DNA of 35,234 bases from a virus. This document shows positions 15,118 through 25,045 of this stretch, piece by piece. The stretch covers positions 1 to 35,234 of IMG/VR virus record IMGVR_UViG_3300017743_000048; one strand, written 5' to 3'. The translations under genes and the position numbers were made by a program. How positions within the stretch are numbered: the first letter of the stretch is position 1; every line of letters starts with the position of its first letter. The notes under the pieces were generated by a model. That model made no database searches. It was not told where the DNA came from and was given only the letters and a program-made list of their open reading frames with translations.

Positions 15118-16506
15118 TTATGGAGTTCCAAAAGGATTATTTTCGCTAAAATCTAATATTTGATCAGACTGAAGTTCAATCTCATCATTTTGAGCGAATT
15201 GATCTTTAATATCATATGTATTTATTGGTTTCAATTTATACTCTGCTCCAGAAGTATTTCCAACAACATTTTCAAAATCTCTGAAATCTCCTGAAATCTG
15301 ATAAACATCCAATTTATTAGTCACAGAACTCCATCCTTTAACTATAGCAGTAGTTCCAGTAGCAGACCCTGTAACAGTTTCTCCTTTAATAAATGTCCCT
15401 CCAATTCCAGTGAGTGTTGGGGGACTAATGGTAATTGTAGGTGCAACAGTGTATCCTATACCAGCATCAACAATATAAAATTCTGAAATTGTTCCAGCAG
15501 CACTAACAACTGCCTTTACCTTTGCATTTGCAAGACCAGATCCAGGAGCAGAAATGGTTACAGTAGGAGACTCATAATAATGTTTTCCACCATTTTGTAT
15601 ATTAATTTTACTTAATACCCCATCTCCAATAATAGTTGTTGCAGCAACACCAGATCCTCCCCCACCAGTAAAGACAACTCCAGGTGAAGATGTATATCCA
15701 GATCCAACACTAGTTAAATTAACACCCTGTACTCTAAATTTAGTTGGGTCTGGTCCACAAAGATCTACAATGTTTCCAATCATAGTAGCGATTCCCACAG
15801 CAGTGGTGAAACCAGTTGGTCCTGATGAGAATTGAACATTAGGTTCAGACTTGTAGTTAACTCCTCTATTCGTGATAGAAACTAATCTAACTCCACCATC
15901 TACTATTTCAGTGGTTGCAGTTGCGGTAACACCCAAACCAATAACATCTAAAGTTTGAATGTAACCTTCAGATTCTACTGTACCATCTATATTTCCTATA
16001 CCAGTATCCAAAACTTCGCTTCCATAACGGAATAGCTCACATCTTAGTTCATAAACGTAATTTTTTTGTAGTTGATAGAATGGTTTTTCATGTTCAACAT
16101 ATTTTATCTCAAATAATCTTTCACCTAGAGGGAAAAATATTAAATCACCCTCTTTAGGTCTGCCAAGAAAATTAACTCCTTCAAAGTTTCTAGTTAAAGG
16201 AGAAACTTCCATTTCAAATCTTTCTTTGGATACTGTTACAACTAACTCATCAATATCCTGAACACCAAATTTGGATAGTATTGTTCCTTGACCACCATAT
16301 CCATCATAAGTATTCACATATGCCTCTATCGGTTGGGCATTAGAAAATACTGATTGAATTACTTCTGAAATTATATTATTGGTAGTTAAATTTTGCCTTG
16401 GAATATAATAAATTTCTACTCCATATATTTGTAATTGTTCATTTATTAAATCTTGAACAAGACCTTGTTCTGTTTTAGATCCTTGAAGAAAAAATGGATT
16501 TAACAT
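15118..16506 (-). CDS. 14: Neck protein gp14
   Basis: The N-terminal part (MLNPFFLQGSKTEQGLVQDLI, IYGVEIYYIPRQ, YVNTYDGYGGQG, then FGVQDIDELVVTVSKERFE and LIFFPLGERLFEIKYVEHEKPFYQL) is typical of gp14 from T4-like marine phages. gp14 joins gp13 to finish the head-tail connector. The protein is 462 aa, against 256 in T4. The excess is a region of about residues 190-385 with four repeats (GVNYKSEP, GSGYTSSP, KHYYESP, GIGYTVAP), each followed by a short strand. The acidic tail, ending FSENNPFGTP, resumes a family-like end. It starts 1 nt after the gp13 stop, so translation is probably coupled. Confidence 0.9.
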   Translation of the reverse strand: MLNPFFLQGSKTEQGLVQDLINEQLQIYGVEIYYIPRQNLTTNNIISEVIQSVFSNAQPIEAYVNTYDGYGGQGTILSKFGVQDIDELVVTVSKERFEMEVSPLTRNFEGVNFLGRPKEGDLIFFPLGERLFEIKYVEHEKPFYQLQKNYVYELRCELFRYGSEVLDTGIGNIDGTVESEGYIQTLDVIGLGVTATATTEIVDGGVRLVSITNRGVNYKSEPNVQFSSGPTGFTTAVGIATMIGNIVDLCGPDPTKFRVQGVNLTSVGSGYTSSPGVVFTGGGGSGVAATTIIGDGVLSKINIQNGGKHYYESPTVTISAPGSGLANAKVKAVVSAAGTISEFYIVDAGIGYTVAPTITISPPTLTGIGGTFIKGETVTGSATGTTAIVKGWSSVTNKLDVYQISGDFRDFENVVGNTSGAEYKLKPINTYDIKDQFAQNDEIELQSDQILDFSENNPFGTP

Positions 16507-16507
16507 A

Positions 16508-17338
16508 TCAACCTATCATATCTAAAGGTGGTAATTCATAATATAAAGTCATTTTATCCATAAGAGTGTCTATCTCTCTTTGTCCGTCATCATATAATTG
16601 TCTTCCATTTAATTCCGTTCCTCCTGGAAGTTTTACACCCTGGAACTTAATTAAATTTTGACCCCATTGTTTTTTTATTAATGCTGTTATATATTTCTTT
16701 AAGAATGAATCATTCCAAACTTTAGCGTAATCTGAAGGATCCATCATTCGATAGCAGTCAATAACTAAATATTGATCTTCTTTAATAGTATCCCAATTAA
16801 TATCTAGATACAATCTATCCTGTCTTTTGTTAAATCTTATTTGTTTTTGGGTAGAAGTTAAGAAATTTATATCCTCTAAGTATGTTTTTACCATACTGTA
16901 GGTAAGTAATTCTAAAGAACTAAAATTGTATACATCGTTTAAAAATAATTGATACTTTATACTAAACATTCCACTAGAAATGCTACTGTCTCCCTCAAAC
17001 TGAAATATTTTATTTACACCAATAACATGTGGAGGAACTTGTATATAATTTGAATTTTCTTCATAATCAAAGTTTACTGATGATCCCGATATAGATGAAG
17101 TTGTGGTAGTAGTTGTAATTCCTACTTCACCTTTTCCCCTCTTAATATCATCCTCAGTAATTTTATATTTTAAAAATGAAGGGTAAACTCCGTCAAAATG
17201 CCTCTCTTGGAAAAATTGAATAGCATCATCAACTAAATCGTCAATTTGCTCCTCAGCAACATTTATTTCCAAAACAGGAGCACCTAGTTTTCTTAAACAA
17301 TAATCTATAAGTTCTTGTCTAGTTGATGGTTGTGCCAT
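16508..17338 (-). CDS. 13: Neck protein gp13
   Basis: The 276-aa protein (T4 gp13 is 309 aa) has the well-known start MAQPSTRQELIDYCLRKLGAP. It continues with VLEINVAEEQIDDLVDDAI, FFQERHFDGVYPSFLKYK and, near the C-terminus, KKYITALIKKQWGQNLIKFQG and LPGGTELNGRQLYDDGQ. These are hallmarks of gp13 in cyanomyoviruses. gp13 assembles under the portal as a connector ring and with gp14 allows tail joining. AGGAAA about 11 nt upstream of the ATG is the likely ribosome site. It sits 19 nt after the 79-aa gene and 1 nt before gp14. Confidence 0.93.
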   Translation of the reverse strand: MAQPSTRQELIDYCLRKLGAPVLEINVAEEQIDDLVDDAIQFFQERHFDGVYPSFLKYKITEDDIKRGKGEVGITTTTTTSSISGSSVNFDYEENSNYIQVPPHVIGVNKIFQFEGDSSISSGMFSIKYQLFLNDVYNFSSLELLTYSMVKTYLEDINFLTSTQKQIRFNKRQDRLYLDINWDTIKEDQYLVIDCYRMMDPSDYAKVWNDSFLKKYITALIKKQWGQNLIKFQGVKLPGGTELNGRQLYDDGQREIDTLMDKMTLYYELPPLDMIG

Positions 17339-17357
17339 TTCTTAAAAATTTCCTATA

Positions 17358-17597
17358 CTATCTATTTAATTGATTTTTGACAACTATCTCCAAAAGATTT
17401 TTCAACTCAGATAAATCATTTCTTATAGTATTAACTTCACTTTTTAATTCATCAATTTCAGTACTCTTTTTAAGATTTACATTTCTTCTTTTTAAATAAT
17501 TTTCATATTCATTAGAATCTGCATTTACAATTGAGTTAGTACTCGAATCTCTATACAGATTCTTATGATCTTTTACTTTTATGTAGTTTTTTTTCAT
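17358..17597 (-). CDS. Short coiled-coil protein, 79 aa
   Basis: The protein begins with the basic segment MKKNYIKVKDHKNLYRDSST and NSIVNADSNEYENYL, followed by a coiled coil (about residues 47-75: EIDELKSEVNTIRNDL, SELKNLLEIVV). Proteins of this plan lie ahead of gp13 in related cyanomyoviruses; I know no assigned function. The ATG overlaps the stop of the preceding giant gene by 4 nt (ATGA), indicating translational coupling. An assembly or bridging role at the neck or baseplate is only inference. The A8 run after the start codon keeps the frame as read. Confidence 0.8.
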   Translation of the reverse strand: MKKNYIKVKDHKNLYRDSSTNSIVNADSNEYENYLKRRNVNLKKSTEIDELKSEVNTIRNDLSELKNLLEIVVKNQLNR

Positions 17598-20500
17598 AAT
17601 GCGCCAAGAGCGATTGCTCTTAGATTTCTAACTTGTGGTACATAAGAAGAGTTAGAAGTGGATCCGACGATCTTAATTCTAAACTCAGTGAAAGATGAAA
17701 TATCATCTATTGTATATTCAAACTCAATAAATTCAGTGGATCCTGGTTGGAAAGAGTAAGAATCAGTTTTCTTAATTTTTATATCAGATGTACCATCACT
17801 TAATGAAGTATTAATCGCTTCACCAGATTGATAATTTACATATCCTGGGAATGGTGTAAATTGAGCACTTCCTCCAGTAGAATAGAATAATCTTAAATCA
17901 GAATCTTCATTTACATATGCATCAAGAATAACTTTAATTCCTGAAGATGGATTTGTTAATTTAATGGGTTTTGTTACATATGTGAATAGATGTGGATCAT
18001 TTTTTATAGATGCCACAGAAGAATCGTCAGCATAATTAACATTAGGGTCATTAACGACATTAGAAATCAAAGCAACATCAGTTCTAGATAAGTCGATTAT
18101 AGGAGTTAACTTTGTATTTAAAGTTTTAAATGTAGCAGTAAATGAGAGAGATTTATTATATGCATAATCTCCTAAGAATTGAAGTTCGTTATCTTCTGAT
18201 CCAATTATCCTTGTTGATTCAAAATAATTTATTTTGTTATTTTGAACAAATGATAGTGGAGCAGTCTGCCAAGAACTTACATCAGATCCAATTGATGTTC
18301 CCGTTATACTATCCATTGTATAAGATATATTTGTATTAGGAACAAGCATTTCACTAATACTAGGTACAATAGCATTGTATAGTTTGTTAAATGACATACT
18401 AACGTTCTTTTCACCTATTTGAGAACTTGTTTTATTGAGTTTTAAATCAGTTCTTGTTCCCATATCAATTTTAATATAGTAAGAATCTTTTTTAATTGGA
18501 TCTGCTACAGTAACATCTCTTAAGTCATGAACTTTATTAATTCTTCTCAAAGAAACTCCACTAATTTCATATTTTGATACTATACTTCCCGAGTAGTGAG
18601 ACTGTGTTTTAGTATTATCTTGTGCTCTTTGAACACCAGTTAATTCATTGTCTGTAAAACCCGTATAAGTTAATAACTCGTCGCCAATTTTTACATAACC
18701 AGGATTTATAGCACTAATCGGTCTATTTTCAAAAGTTCTATAGTTAACTGTATTAGTTACAGGTAAGTTTCCTACAGCATCAGATAAGAAATCTGAACTT
18801 AATTTAATTGATTCAATATCACCTACAACACCAGTAATTTTGGTAAAGTTGACATTTGAGTACATACCATGATTTTTATGATGAACTTTAATGTGAGTTC
18901 CATCAGTTACAACTATTGGAGCATCATTAATATATACTCCTCCACCATTTAACAAAGTTTTAGTTAATCCACTATTTAAATACTCAAGTTGGAATACTGA
19001 ACTCTGTATAAATTCACCTTGAACATTATCAATTTCAATTTCTTTTCTAGATAAAACTTCAGAAACAGTTATAATACCATTTACTCCAACAGGAACATCT
19101 CCCAAAGAAGGAACTAATAATACATCTCCAACATTGTATCCACTACCACCATTACCATTGCTTGGAATCGAAGCCGCATTAATAACACCATTAGTAACAG
19201 TTATATCTGCAGTAGCATTGTTACCTTTTCCACTTCTAGTGATTAGTGATACATTTTCAAAAGTGAATGATCCACTACCAGGAGTGTATCCAACTCCAAC
19301 ATCAGTTACTGAGAATGAAGTTATACTTCCACCGTAACCAATAACTGTTCCAGTTGCAGTTCCAACTCCTGTTCTATCTTGTAAAATAGTAGATCCAAAA
19401 GTAAAGTCTGCACTTGTTATTGTAGAAGATGTAGAAACTCTAATTCTGTTGGATTCAATCTTTAATGGATCCCGTCTACTAATCTTTAATAATTCGTCAG
19501 GTTTAGAATTAAGTAACTGAACAGATCCAGGATTTGAAGAAAATTCTGCTCTATACATTTCAAATTTTAAATCTTCATACTGACTAGGAGTCCAAGTCGA
19601 AGCATTTTGGGACTTAAATAAAGATCCTAAAATAGGTTGAGAACTAACAAGAACTTGATTTTGTTGATTTTGTGAAGTTGAGATATCAATTTCACCCATT
19701 TGAGAAATCCAAACTTCATAATCTGTAGAATCGGAAAGTAGTACTAAAGCATATTCTTTTTTAGATTCCAAATAAACTGGAGATTCAAATGCAATAGTTG
19801 TAGATACTGTAGAATCTTCCGAAAGATTAATTTGTTCAGGTAATACATCAACTTTTGAGAATGGAAGAATTTTCTTGGAAGGTAATCCAAGTTCAACTTC
19901 TCTAAGTTCGACCATAACTGGAAGTTTCTCTGCTTTACTCTTAAAGAAAACATCAACTTTAGTTACAAATATTCCAGTATCATCCCAGACAGTAAATGTT
20001 TGTGCTAGAGGGTCTGTTCCAGGTGGTCTTGGAGGACTTGGAGTACTTGGGGGTGCTGGTGGTGGTGGTGGGGGTGGAACTGCTTGCTGATCAAGAATAA
20101 CTTCAAAGTTTATATTTTGAGATTCTACAAAATCAGTATTAACTTCAACTTCAGCATTTCTAATAGATAGTGTAGTATTCTGAGATACATCCGTAGAACC
20201 TTGACTATAGAATATAGACTCGGCAAATGATTTTATAGATCCAGGAACTTGTGAATTTGTTCTATTACTGGTTAATCTTAAAGTAGATCTTCCAGTTTCA
20301 AATTTAGGATTTCCACTTACTGTAGGGTCAGGAACTCTAAAAGATCCAGTTAGTGATCCAACTTCATCAGAAATTAAATCAACACTAATGACTGTTGCTT
20401 CTGCTCCACTAGTTTCACCTCTTATAATCATTCCCGGTCTTAAGTTACCATTAAAAATAGTCTCAGTCTCTTCACTTAAACTAAAGGTATCTATATTTAA

Positions 20501-23500
20501 TGTTATACTATTAGTACTATAATCTGAAGCAACATTTGTGCTTCTTTCGTAGATATTACTTCCATAAAATCTGGTTGGTGATAAGTATGACCCTTCTTTA
20601 TGACTAGAACCAGAAATTCTGAAAACTCCACTTGAATCAAAAGTAACAGCATTTTGAGTCGTAATGACATCAGAAGATCGCGCAGTTTCACCTACTTGGA
20701 AAGTTCCAGATATCATTTGAATTTGAACTAATTTATTGAAACAGAAATCTGATACGTCAACACCATCAAAGTATGGATACATCTTTGTAAATGGTTTTAG
20801 ACCTGAACAAACAAACTCAATATTAATAGGTCTCATTACTGTAATGAGTTCCCTACTAACAATGCGATCACCTAAAGATTCTGATTGAATATTTTCACTA
20901 ACTGAGTATTGTAGTCCATCTCTAACTTGTCCTAGTTCTATAGTATTTGCAGTTGTAATAGTCCCCCATTGCCCTGCAGTAGTGTCAGATCTGTCTGTAG
21001 TAGTTTCAATACCTTGAGAAATAAGTCCTGTTGTTTCCCAGGAATCCCAAAGAACAGGACTTACACCAGATCTTAGTCCATCTTCCGAATCTACAACATC
21101 AACTTGCAACGCACTTGCAATAGCATCAAATGAACCATCAAGCGTTACACTATTAGGTTCAATAACTCTTGTGTCAATCCAAACATCAGTATCTGGATTT
21201 AATTTAACGGATCCAGTGTAATCTTTCACAAGGAATGGAGTAACACTTATTATTCTAGTTGCAAAGGGTTGTTTTATCCAACTCTCTTCTGTGTAGTTAA
21301 GTGTTAGTAGATCACCAGTTCTCTTTATATTATTTGCAAGTAATCCGGCAAATCTATAGTCTTGTTTTTGATTTACCGTTGTTTGCGAGGAACTGGACAT
21401 ACTATCATTTGAAACTTCAAGTTTCATATGGGTAGTATTATGAGCAGGTCTCAAAATACCTCTTTTAGTATCAATACTATTTCTTATTCCTGCAGAAGTA
21501 TCTTGAGCTAATGTAGTTGTAAAATTATCTACAAAGAATCCAGATTTAAATCTATTAAGTCCCGTTCCATCATCTACAAATAGATTCTCAGTATTTGATT
21601 CAAGTAATGATAAACTAGTTATCTTTTCTATAGTTTGGAGACGGTTATCTATTCTTGAGATATCTTTCATTTGATATCTCTTATGCTTAGTTAATACAAT
21701 TCTAGCATCACTGACTGAATAGAGATATGCTGGGAGAAATACATCAGCGACTCTCATAGAACCAGGTACAGGTTCTAGTATTTTTGGATCGTCTTTAGAA
21801 GTTCCAGATACTACTGTAAATACTTTATTTTTGTCTATAAAAATACTATCATATCTTGGTAGATAGTAACTAAAATTCATAACTAATGAATCTGATTTAG
21901 AAACGATATGAGGTGTACTATGAACTCCTCCAGCAAAAGATCTTCCAAGAAACTCAAAAGGAGATCTTGATCCTGATGATAATGTGTATGTACTAACTCT
22001 TGGTCTAAGATCAACTAAATCTGTCGTTCTGATACCATTAATCTTTGGTATTTCTTTTCCATAGTCAAATGCTGAGTAAGATTCTACTGTTGTAACATCT
22101 CCTGAATCTGATGCATCATAATAACCTCTAGAGAAAAATACTTTAAGTTTTCTGGTTGGAATATCAACTTCTGGTTTTCTTACTAGTTTTGAATATTCAA
22201 AATGACTTAATTTTTGTCCACTTTCTAAAGTAAATGATGATGTAACATCTTTACTAGTAATGACTATATCATTAAGTTTTGCAGAAGTAGAAGATGTCTT
22301 AAAATCTAAAAGTTCTTCTGGTATAAAGATACTATCATTTAAGTAAGTAAATCTGGATTGGGTATCATTCAAACTTCCCATATACATTGCAATAGCACCG
22401 GAAGTTCTTCCAACAATTTTTTCTCCTATAATTAAATCTGAGGTAGTTCCTGTAGACCCAGACATATTTGCTAATGTTATATAAGGAGAGTCTGGATCAG
22501 CAGAACTAACTGACTCATAAATTGCATGTATTTTTACGATGTCAGGTTGAAATATTGCAATTTCTTCATCTTGAACTCTAGTTCCATATGGATAGTTATC
22601 ATAAATTAGACCATCCCTCAAACTATTTTGAGTAGATCCAGATGATTTATTTGAAGACGCAGATAAAATAGTAGATCCAACAACTTCCTTAAGTTTTGTT
22701 TTTGATGAAATTTTATTTTTTCTTAGAGTTACAATTAATCTACAATCAAGATCATAACCCCCTAAGTTATTAATTTTTAATTTTGTTGATCCATCTGTAA
22801 TTTGAAATTTATCTTCCGTCAAAACTTCATAAGTATTATTACTTGTAATTAAAGTATATCTTTCTGGACTAAAAGGTAAAAATGTTTCATTTGGACTTGC
22901 TGAGATAACACCAGTAGAGTTATTAACAATATTTACATTAATTACTCTCCGAATTACCATACTAGCCTTATTAAATTCTACAGAAGCAACATTCGGTTTA
23001 GGTAATGCGCTAAACAAAGAATTATTATCTGCAGGATTTCCAGTATATTCAGTTTTAGAAAGTTTTGATTCTATTACTTTAAAGTCACTTACAACTAGTT
23101 GACTAGAAGGTAACGTGCTATAGTTTACTCCAGATACTGCTGTAATTTCAGTAACAGATATTGTAGTAAGTGTTTTAGAAGAAACTATAGCATACGTTGG
23201 GTCTGATTGTGTTGGAGTACTAAAAGATACAATATCTCTAACTTTAACTTTTTGAACTTTTAATGGATCAATAGTTACTACCGAAGTAGATCCAGATTTG
23301 GCTCCAATAGTAGCAGAACCAATTTTAAATTTAACACTCTGAACAATATCTGCATTAAATTGTCCACCAGAAGCATTTGAGAAAATTGATTTTATATCAG
23401 AAAATCCATATTTTGTGAGATCAGTAATATATCTTCTCTCAAAATTTTCATCATTATCTGAGATAATTTTTATCGGTTCATTAGGAACAAACTCCCCTTC

Positions 23501-25039
23501 GACACCATAAAGAATTAATGTGGTAGATGAACTAACGGCAGTTCTTAAAAATGCTCTTGCACCGGAATTTTCACCAATAATTCTGGATGGTGTTTGTAAA
23601 GTAATAGAATTATTTACAGTTAAAAAAGTGTACAATTGAACATCAAAAAGTGAAATACCCCATTTATTTTTATCTGGTGTAGAGGAATCATATGATCCAC
23701 TATCTAAGTAGAAATCATATGCTCTAGCAACGCCAACTTCAGTTCCAGATTGTGCGCTACTAGAAGATCCAATTCTGGTATTCATTAAGGACAGGTATTC
23801 TGTAGTATTAAGTCCTATTAATGGTGCTCCATAAGTTCTATTCAGTTTAAATACAGGTCCAAAATCAAAATTTATGGCCTGTCCACTTACATTTTTAGTC
23901 GATCTAGGTTTATTTACATCTACAAAAGAGTGTGAGATTGTTTCACATTCGTATCCCTTTACATATGCTTTTCCTGGACTTATTTTAAAAGTAGCAATGG
24001 ATTCATCAGGAACATTTCCAGATCTTGTTAGATTTCCTTCTTTAAAAACTCCATCTGAATTGAGTCCATCATTGAGACTATTTTTCAAAGAAACATTAAA
24101 AGATTTTACGTAGTAATCTCCCGATTCATCATAAGTTCTTCTAGCTAGTTCATCTCCAATTATATTATATTCAGTTTTAGTTTCTACTTTTAATAATTCA
24201 CCATTTCTAACTTCTGCTAGTTGAATGAAATTTTTATCATCAAAATTATCTAAAGATTTTTTAGCTAATTTTGCAGATATTTTAAGTCTATCTGCACCTG
24301 GGGCTGCATAGTTAGTAAAACCTTTAGCATTATCAGTCAAACTTTGATCATCATAATAATTTACAAGACTTTCTTCGACACTTAGTCCTAATCTATTACT
24401 AGCAAATCCATCATATTGATTAAGTATTAAAATATCTTTTGCTACTTTTACAAAATGACCTCTAATAAAGTAAATACCTTCTTCTATAGTAAACGCTGAT
24501 GATTCAGAAACTGAATTGGTAATTTTGGTATTTGCAAATCCCTCTCCAACAGAAATAAAAACATTACGAGTTATTTCTATGGCAGTAGTTGCTTCAATAA
24601 TTTCATTATCAAAGAAATTAATTTGAGTGGCATCATTAGAAGTTTCAATGTATGAAACATATAATGTTATAGAATTTCTTTCTGACTTTTGCGCTTCAAT
24701 TACAGATAAAACTTTAGCAGTAACTCCAGAACTTCTTCCTTTAATGGTTAAACCAACTAATTTATCTGTATAGGAAGTTACAGGGATTCCAGCAAATATT
24801 GGATTTATCTCTACAGCAGTTATACTAGTGTAATTTGTTTGACCAGGAATTACAACAGAACCTTCTTTAAAAAAGTGACTACCAAAACGCTCAACTTGAT
24901 TCTGAAGTATGGTTTGTAGAGTAGTTAGTTCTCTAGCCTGAATAGGATATGATGGTTTGAATAAAACTTTATGAAAGTTTTTATCCTCATTAAAATCATC
25001 AAAATAAGGACTTACATTAAGATTGGTTTCTTGAGGCAT
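17594..25039 (-). CDS. Giant baseplate-associated protein in the gp9/gp10 position (DUF4815 type)
   Basis: The 2481-aa protein starts MPQETNLNVSPYFDDFNED. The N-terminal pattern HKVLFKPSYPIQARELTTLQ and GSHFFKEGSVVIPG is that of the DUF4815 family found in marine T4-like phages. It extends through GFVVDVNKPRST-like strands to about residue 600. Around residues 1651-1672 a proline-rich linker (VPPPPPPPAPP) separates two halves. It is followed by DPLAQTF, a common mark of this family, and a beta-rich C-terminal half with GVGYTPG/GSGYNVG repeats and YVKIGDELLTYTG. The position right after gp8 and before gp13 is where T4 has genes 9-12, so it probably does the work of the wedge/tail-pin or fibre-connector proteins. 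It lies 6 nt after gp8. Confidence 0.8.
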   Translation of the reverse strand: MPQETNLNVSPYFDDFNEDKNFHKVLFKPSYPIQARELTTLQTILQNQVERFGSHFFKEGSVVIPGQTNYTSITAVEINPIFAGIPVTSYTDKLVGLTIKGRSSGVTAKVLSVIEAQKSERNSITLYVSYIETSNDATQINFFDNEIIEATTAIEITRNVFISVGEGFANTKITNSVSESSAFTIEEGIYFIRGHFVKVAKDILILNQYDGFASNRLGLSVEESLVNYYDDQSLTDNAKGFTNYAAPGADRLKISAKLAKKSLDNFDDKNFIQLAEVRNGELLKVETKTEYNIIGDELARRTYDESGDYYVKSFNVSLKNSLNDGLNSDGVFKEGNLTRSGNVPDESIATFKISPGKAYVKGYECETISHSFVDVNKPRSTKNVSGQAINFDFGPVFKLNRTYGAPLIGLNTTEYLSLMNTRIGSSSSAQSGTEVGVARAYDFYLDSGSYDSSTPDKNKWGISLFDVQLYTFLTVNNSITLQTPSRIIGENSGARAFLRTAVSSSTTLILYGVEGEFVPNEPIKIISDNDENFERRYITDLTKYGFSDIKSIFSNASGGQFNADIVQSVKFKIGSATIGAKSGSTSVVTIDPLKVQKVKVRDIVSFSTPTQSDPTYAIVSSKTLTTISVTEITAVSGVNYSTLPSSQLVVSDFKVIESKLSKTEYTGNPADNNSLFSALPKPNVASVEFNKASMVIRRVINVNIVNNSTGVISASPNETFLPFSPERYTLITSNNTYEVLTEDKFQITDGSTKLKINNLGGYDLDCRLIVTLRKNKISSKTKLKEVVGSTILSASSNKSSGSTQNSLRDGLIYDNYPYGTRVQDEEIAIFQPDIVKIHAIYESVSSADPDSPYITLANMSGSTGTTSDLIIGEKIVGRTSGAIAMYMGSLNDTQSRFTYLNDSIFIPEELLDFKTSSTSAKLNDIVITSKDVTSSFTLESGQKLSHFEYSKLVRKPEVDIPTRKLKVFFSRGYYDASDSGDVTTVESYSAFDYGKEIPKINGIRTTDLVDLRPRVSTYTLSSGSRSPFEFLGRSFAGGVHSTPHIVSKSDSLVMNFSYYLPRYDSIFIDKNKVFTVVSGTSKDDPKILEPVPGSMRVADVFLPAYLYSVSDARIVLTKHKRYQMKDISRIDNRLQTIEKITSLSLLESNTENLFVDDGTGLNRFKSGFFVDNFTTTLAQDTSAGIRNSIDTKRGILRPAHNTTHMKLEVSNDSMSSSSQTTVNQKQDYRFAGLLANNIKRTGDLLTLNYTEESWIKQPFATRIISVTPFLVKDYTGSVKLNPDTDVWIDTRVIEPNSVTLDGSFDAIASALQVDVVDSEDGLRSGVSPVLWDSWETTGLISQGIETTTDRSDTTAGQWGTITTANTIELGQVRDGLQYSVSENIQSESLGDRIVSRELITVMRPINIEFVCSGLKPFTKMYPYFDGVDVSDFCFNKLVQIQMISGTFQVGETARSSDVITTQNAVTFDSSGVFRISGSSHKEGSYLSPTRFYGSNIYERSTNVASDYSTNSITLNIDTFSLSEETETIFNGNLRPGMIIRGETSGAEATVISVDLISDEVGSLTGSFRVPDPTVSGNPKFETGRSTLRLTSNRTNSQVPGSIKSFAESIFYSQGSTDVSQNTTLSIRNAEVEVNTDFVESQNINFEVILDQQAVPPPPPPPAPPSTPSPPRPPGTDPLAQTFTVWDDTGIFVTKVDVFFKSKAEKLPVMVELREVELGLPSKKILPFSKVDVLPEQINLSEDSTVSTTIAFESPVYLESKKEYALVLLSDSTDYEVWISQMGEIDISTSQNQQNQVLVSSQPILGSLFKSQNASTWTPSQYEDLKFEMYRAEFSSNPGSVQLLNSKPDELLKISRRDPLKIESNRIRVSTSSTITSADFTFGSTILQDRTGVGTATGTVIGYGGSITSFSVTDVGVGYTPGSGSFTFENVSLITRSGKGNNATADITVTNGVINAASIPSNGNGGSGYNVGDVLLVPSLGDVPVGVNGIITVSEVLSRKEIEIDNVQGEFIQSSVFQLEYLNSGLTKTLLNGGGVYINDAPIVVTDGTHIKVHHKNHGMYSNVNFTKITGVVGDIESIKLSSDFLSDAVGNLPVTNTVNYRTFENRPISAINPGYVKIGDELLTYTGFTDNELTGVQRAQDNTKTQSHYSGSIVSKYEISGVSLRRINKVHDLRDVTVADPIKKDSYYIKIDMGTRTDLKLNKTSSQIGEKNVSMSFNKLYNAIVPSISEMLVPNTNISYTMDSITGTSIGSDVSSWQTAPLSFVQNNKINYFESTRIIGSEDNELQFLGDYAYNKSLSFTATFKTLNTKLTPIIDLSRTDVALISNVVNDPNVNYADDSSVASIKNDPHLFTYVTKPIKLTNPSSGIKVILDAYVNEDSDLRLFYSTGGSAQFTPFPGYVNYQSGEAINTSLSDGTSDIKIKKTDSYSFQPGSTEFIEFEYTIDDISSFTEFRIKIVGSTSNSSYVPQVRNLRAIALGAL

Positions 25040-25045
25040 GATACT

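Noticed and set aside
17594-25039. Naming the 2481-aa protein gp10 or gp9 outright.
   Set aside because: The position fits T4 genes 9-12, but I see no sequence similarity to T4 gp9 or gp10, only the DUF4815-type N-terminus.
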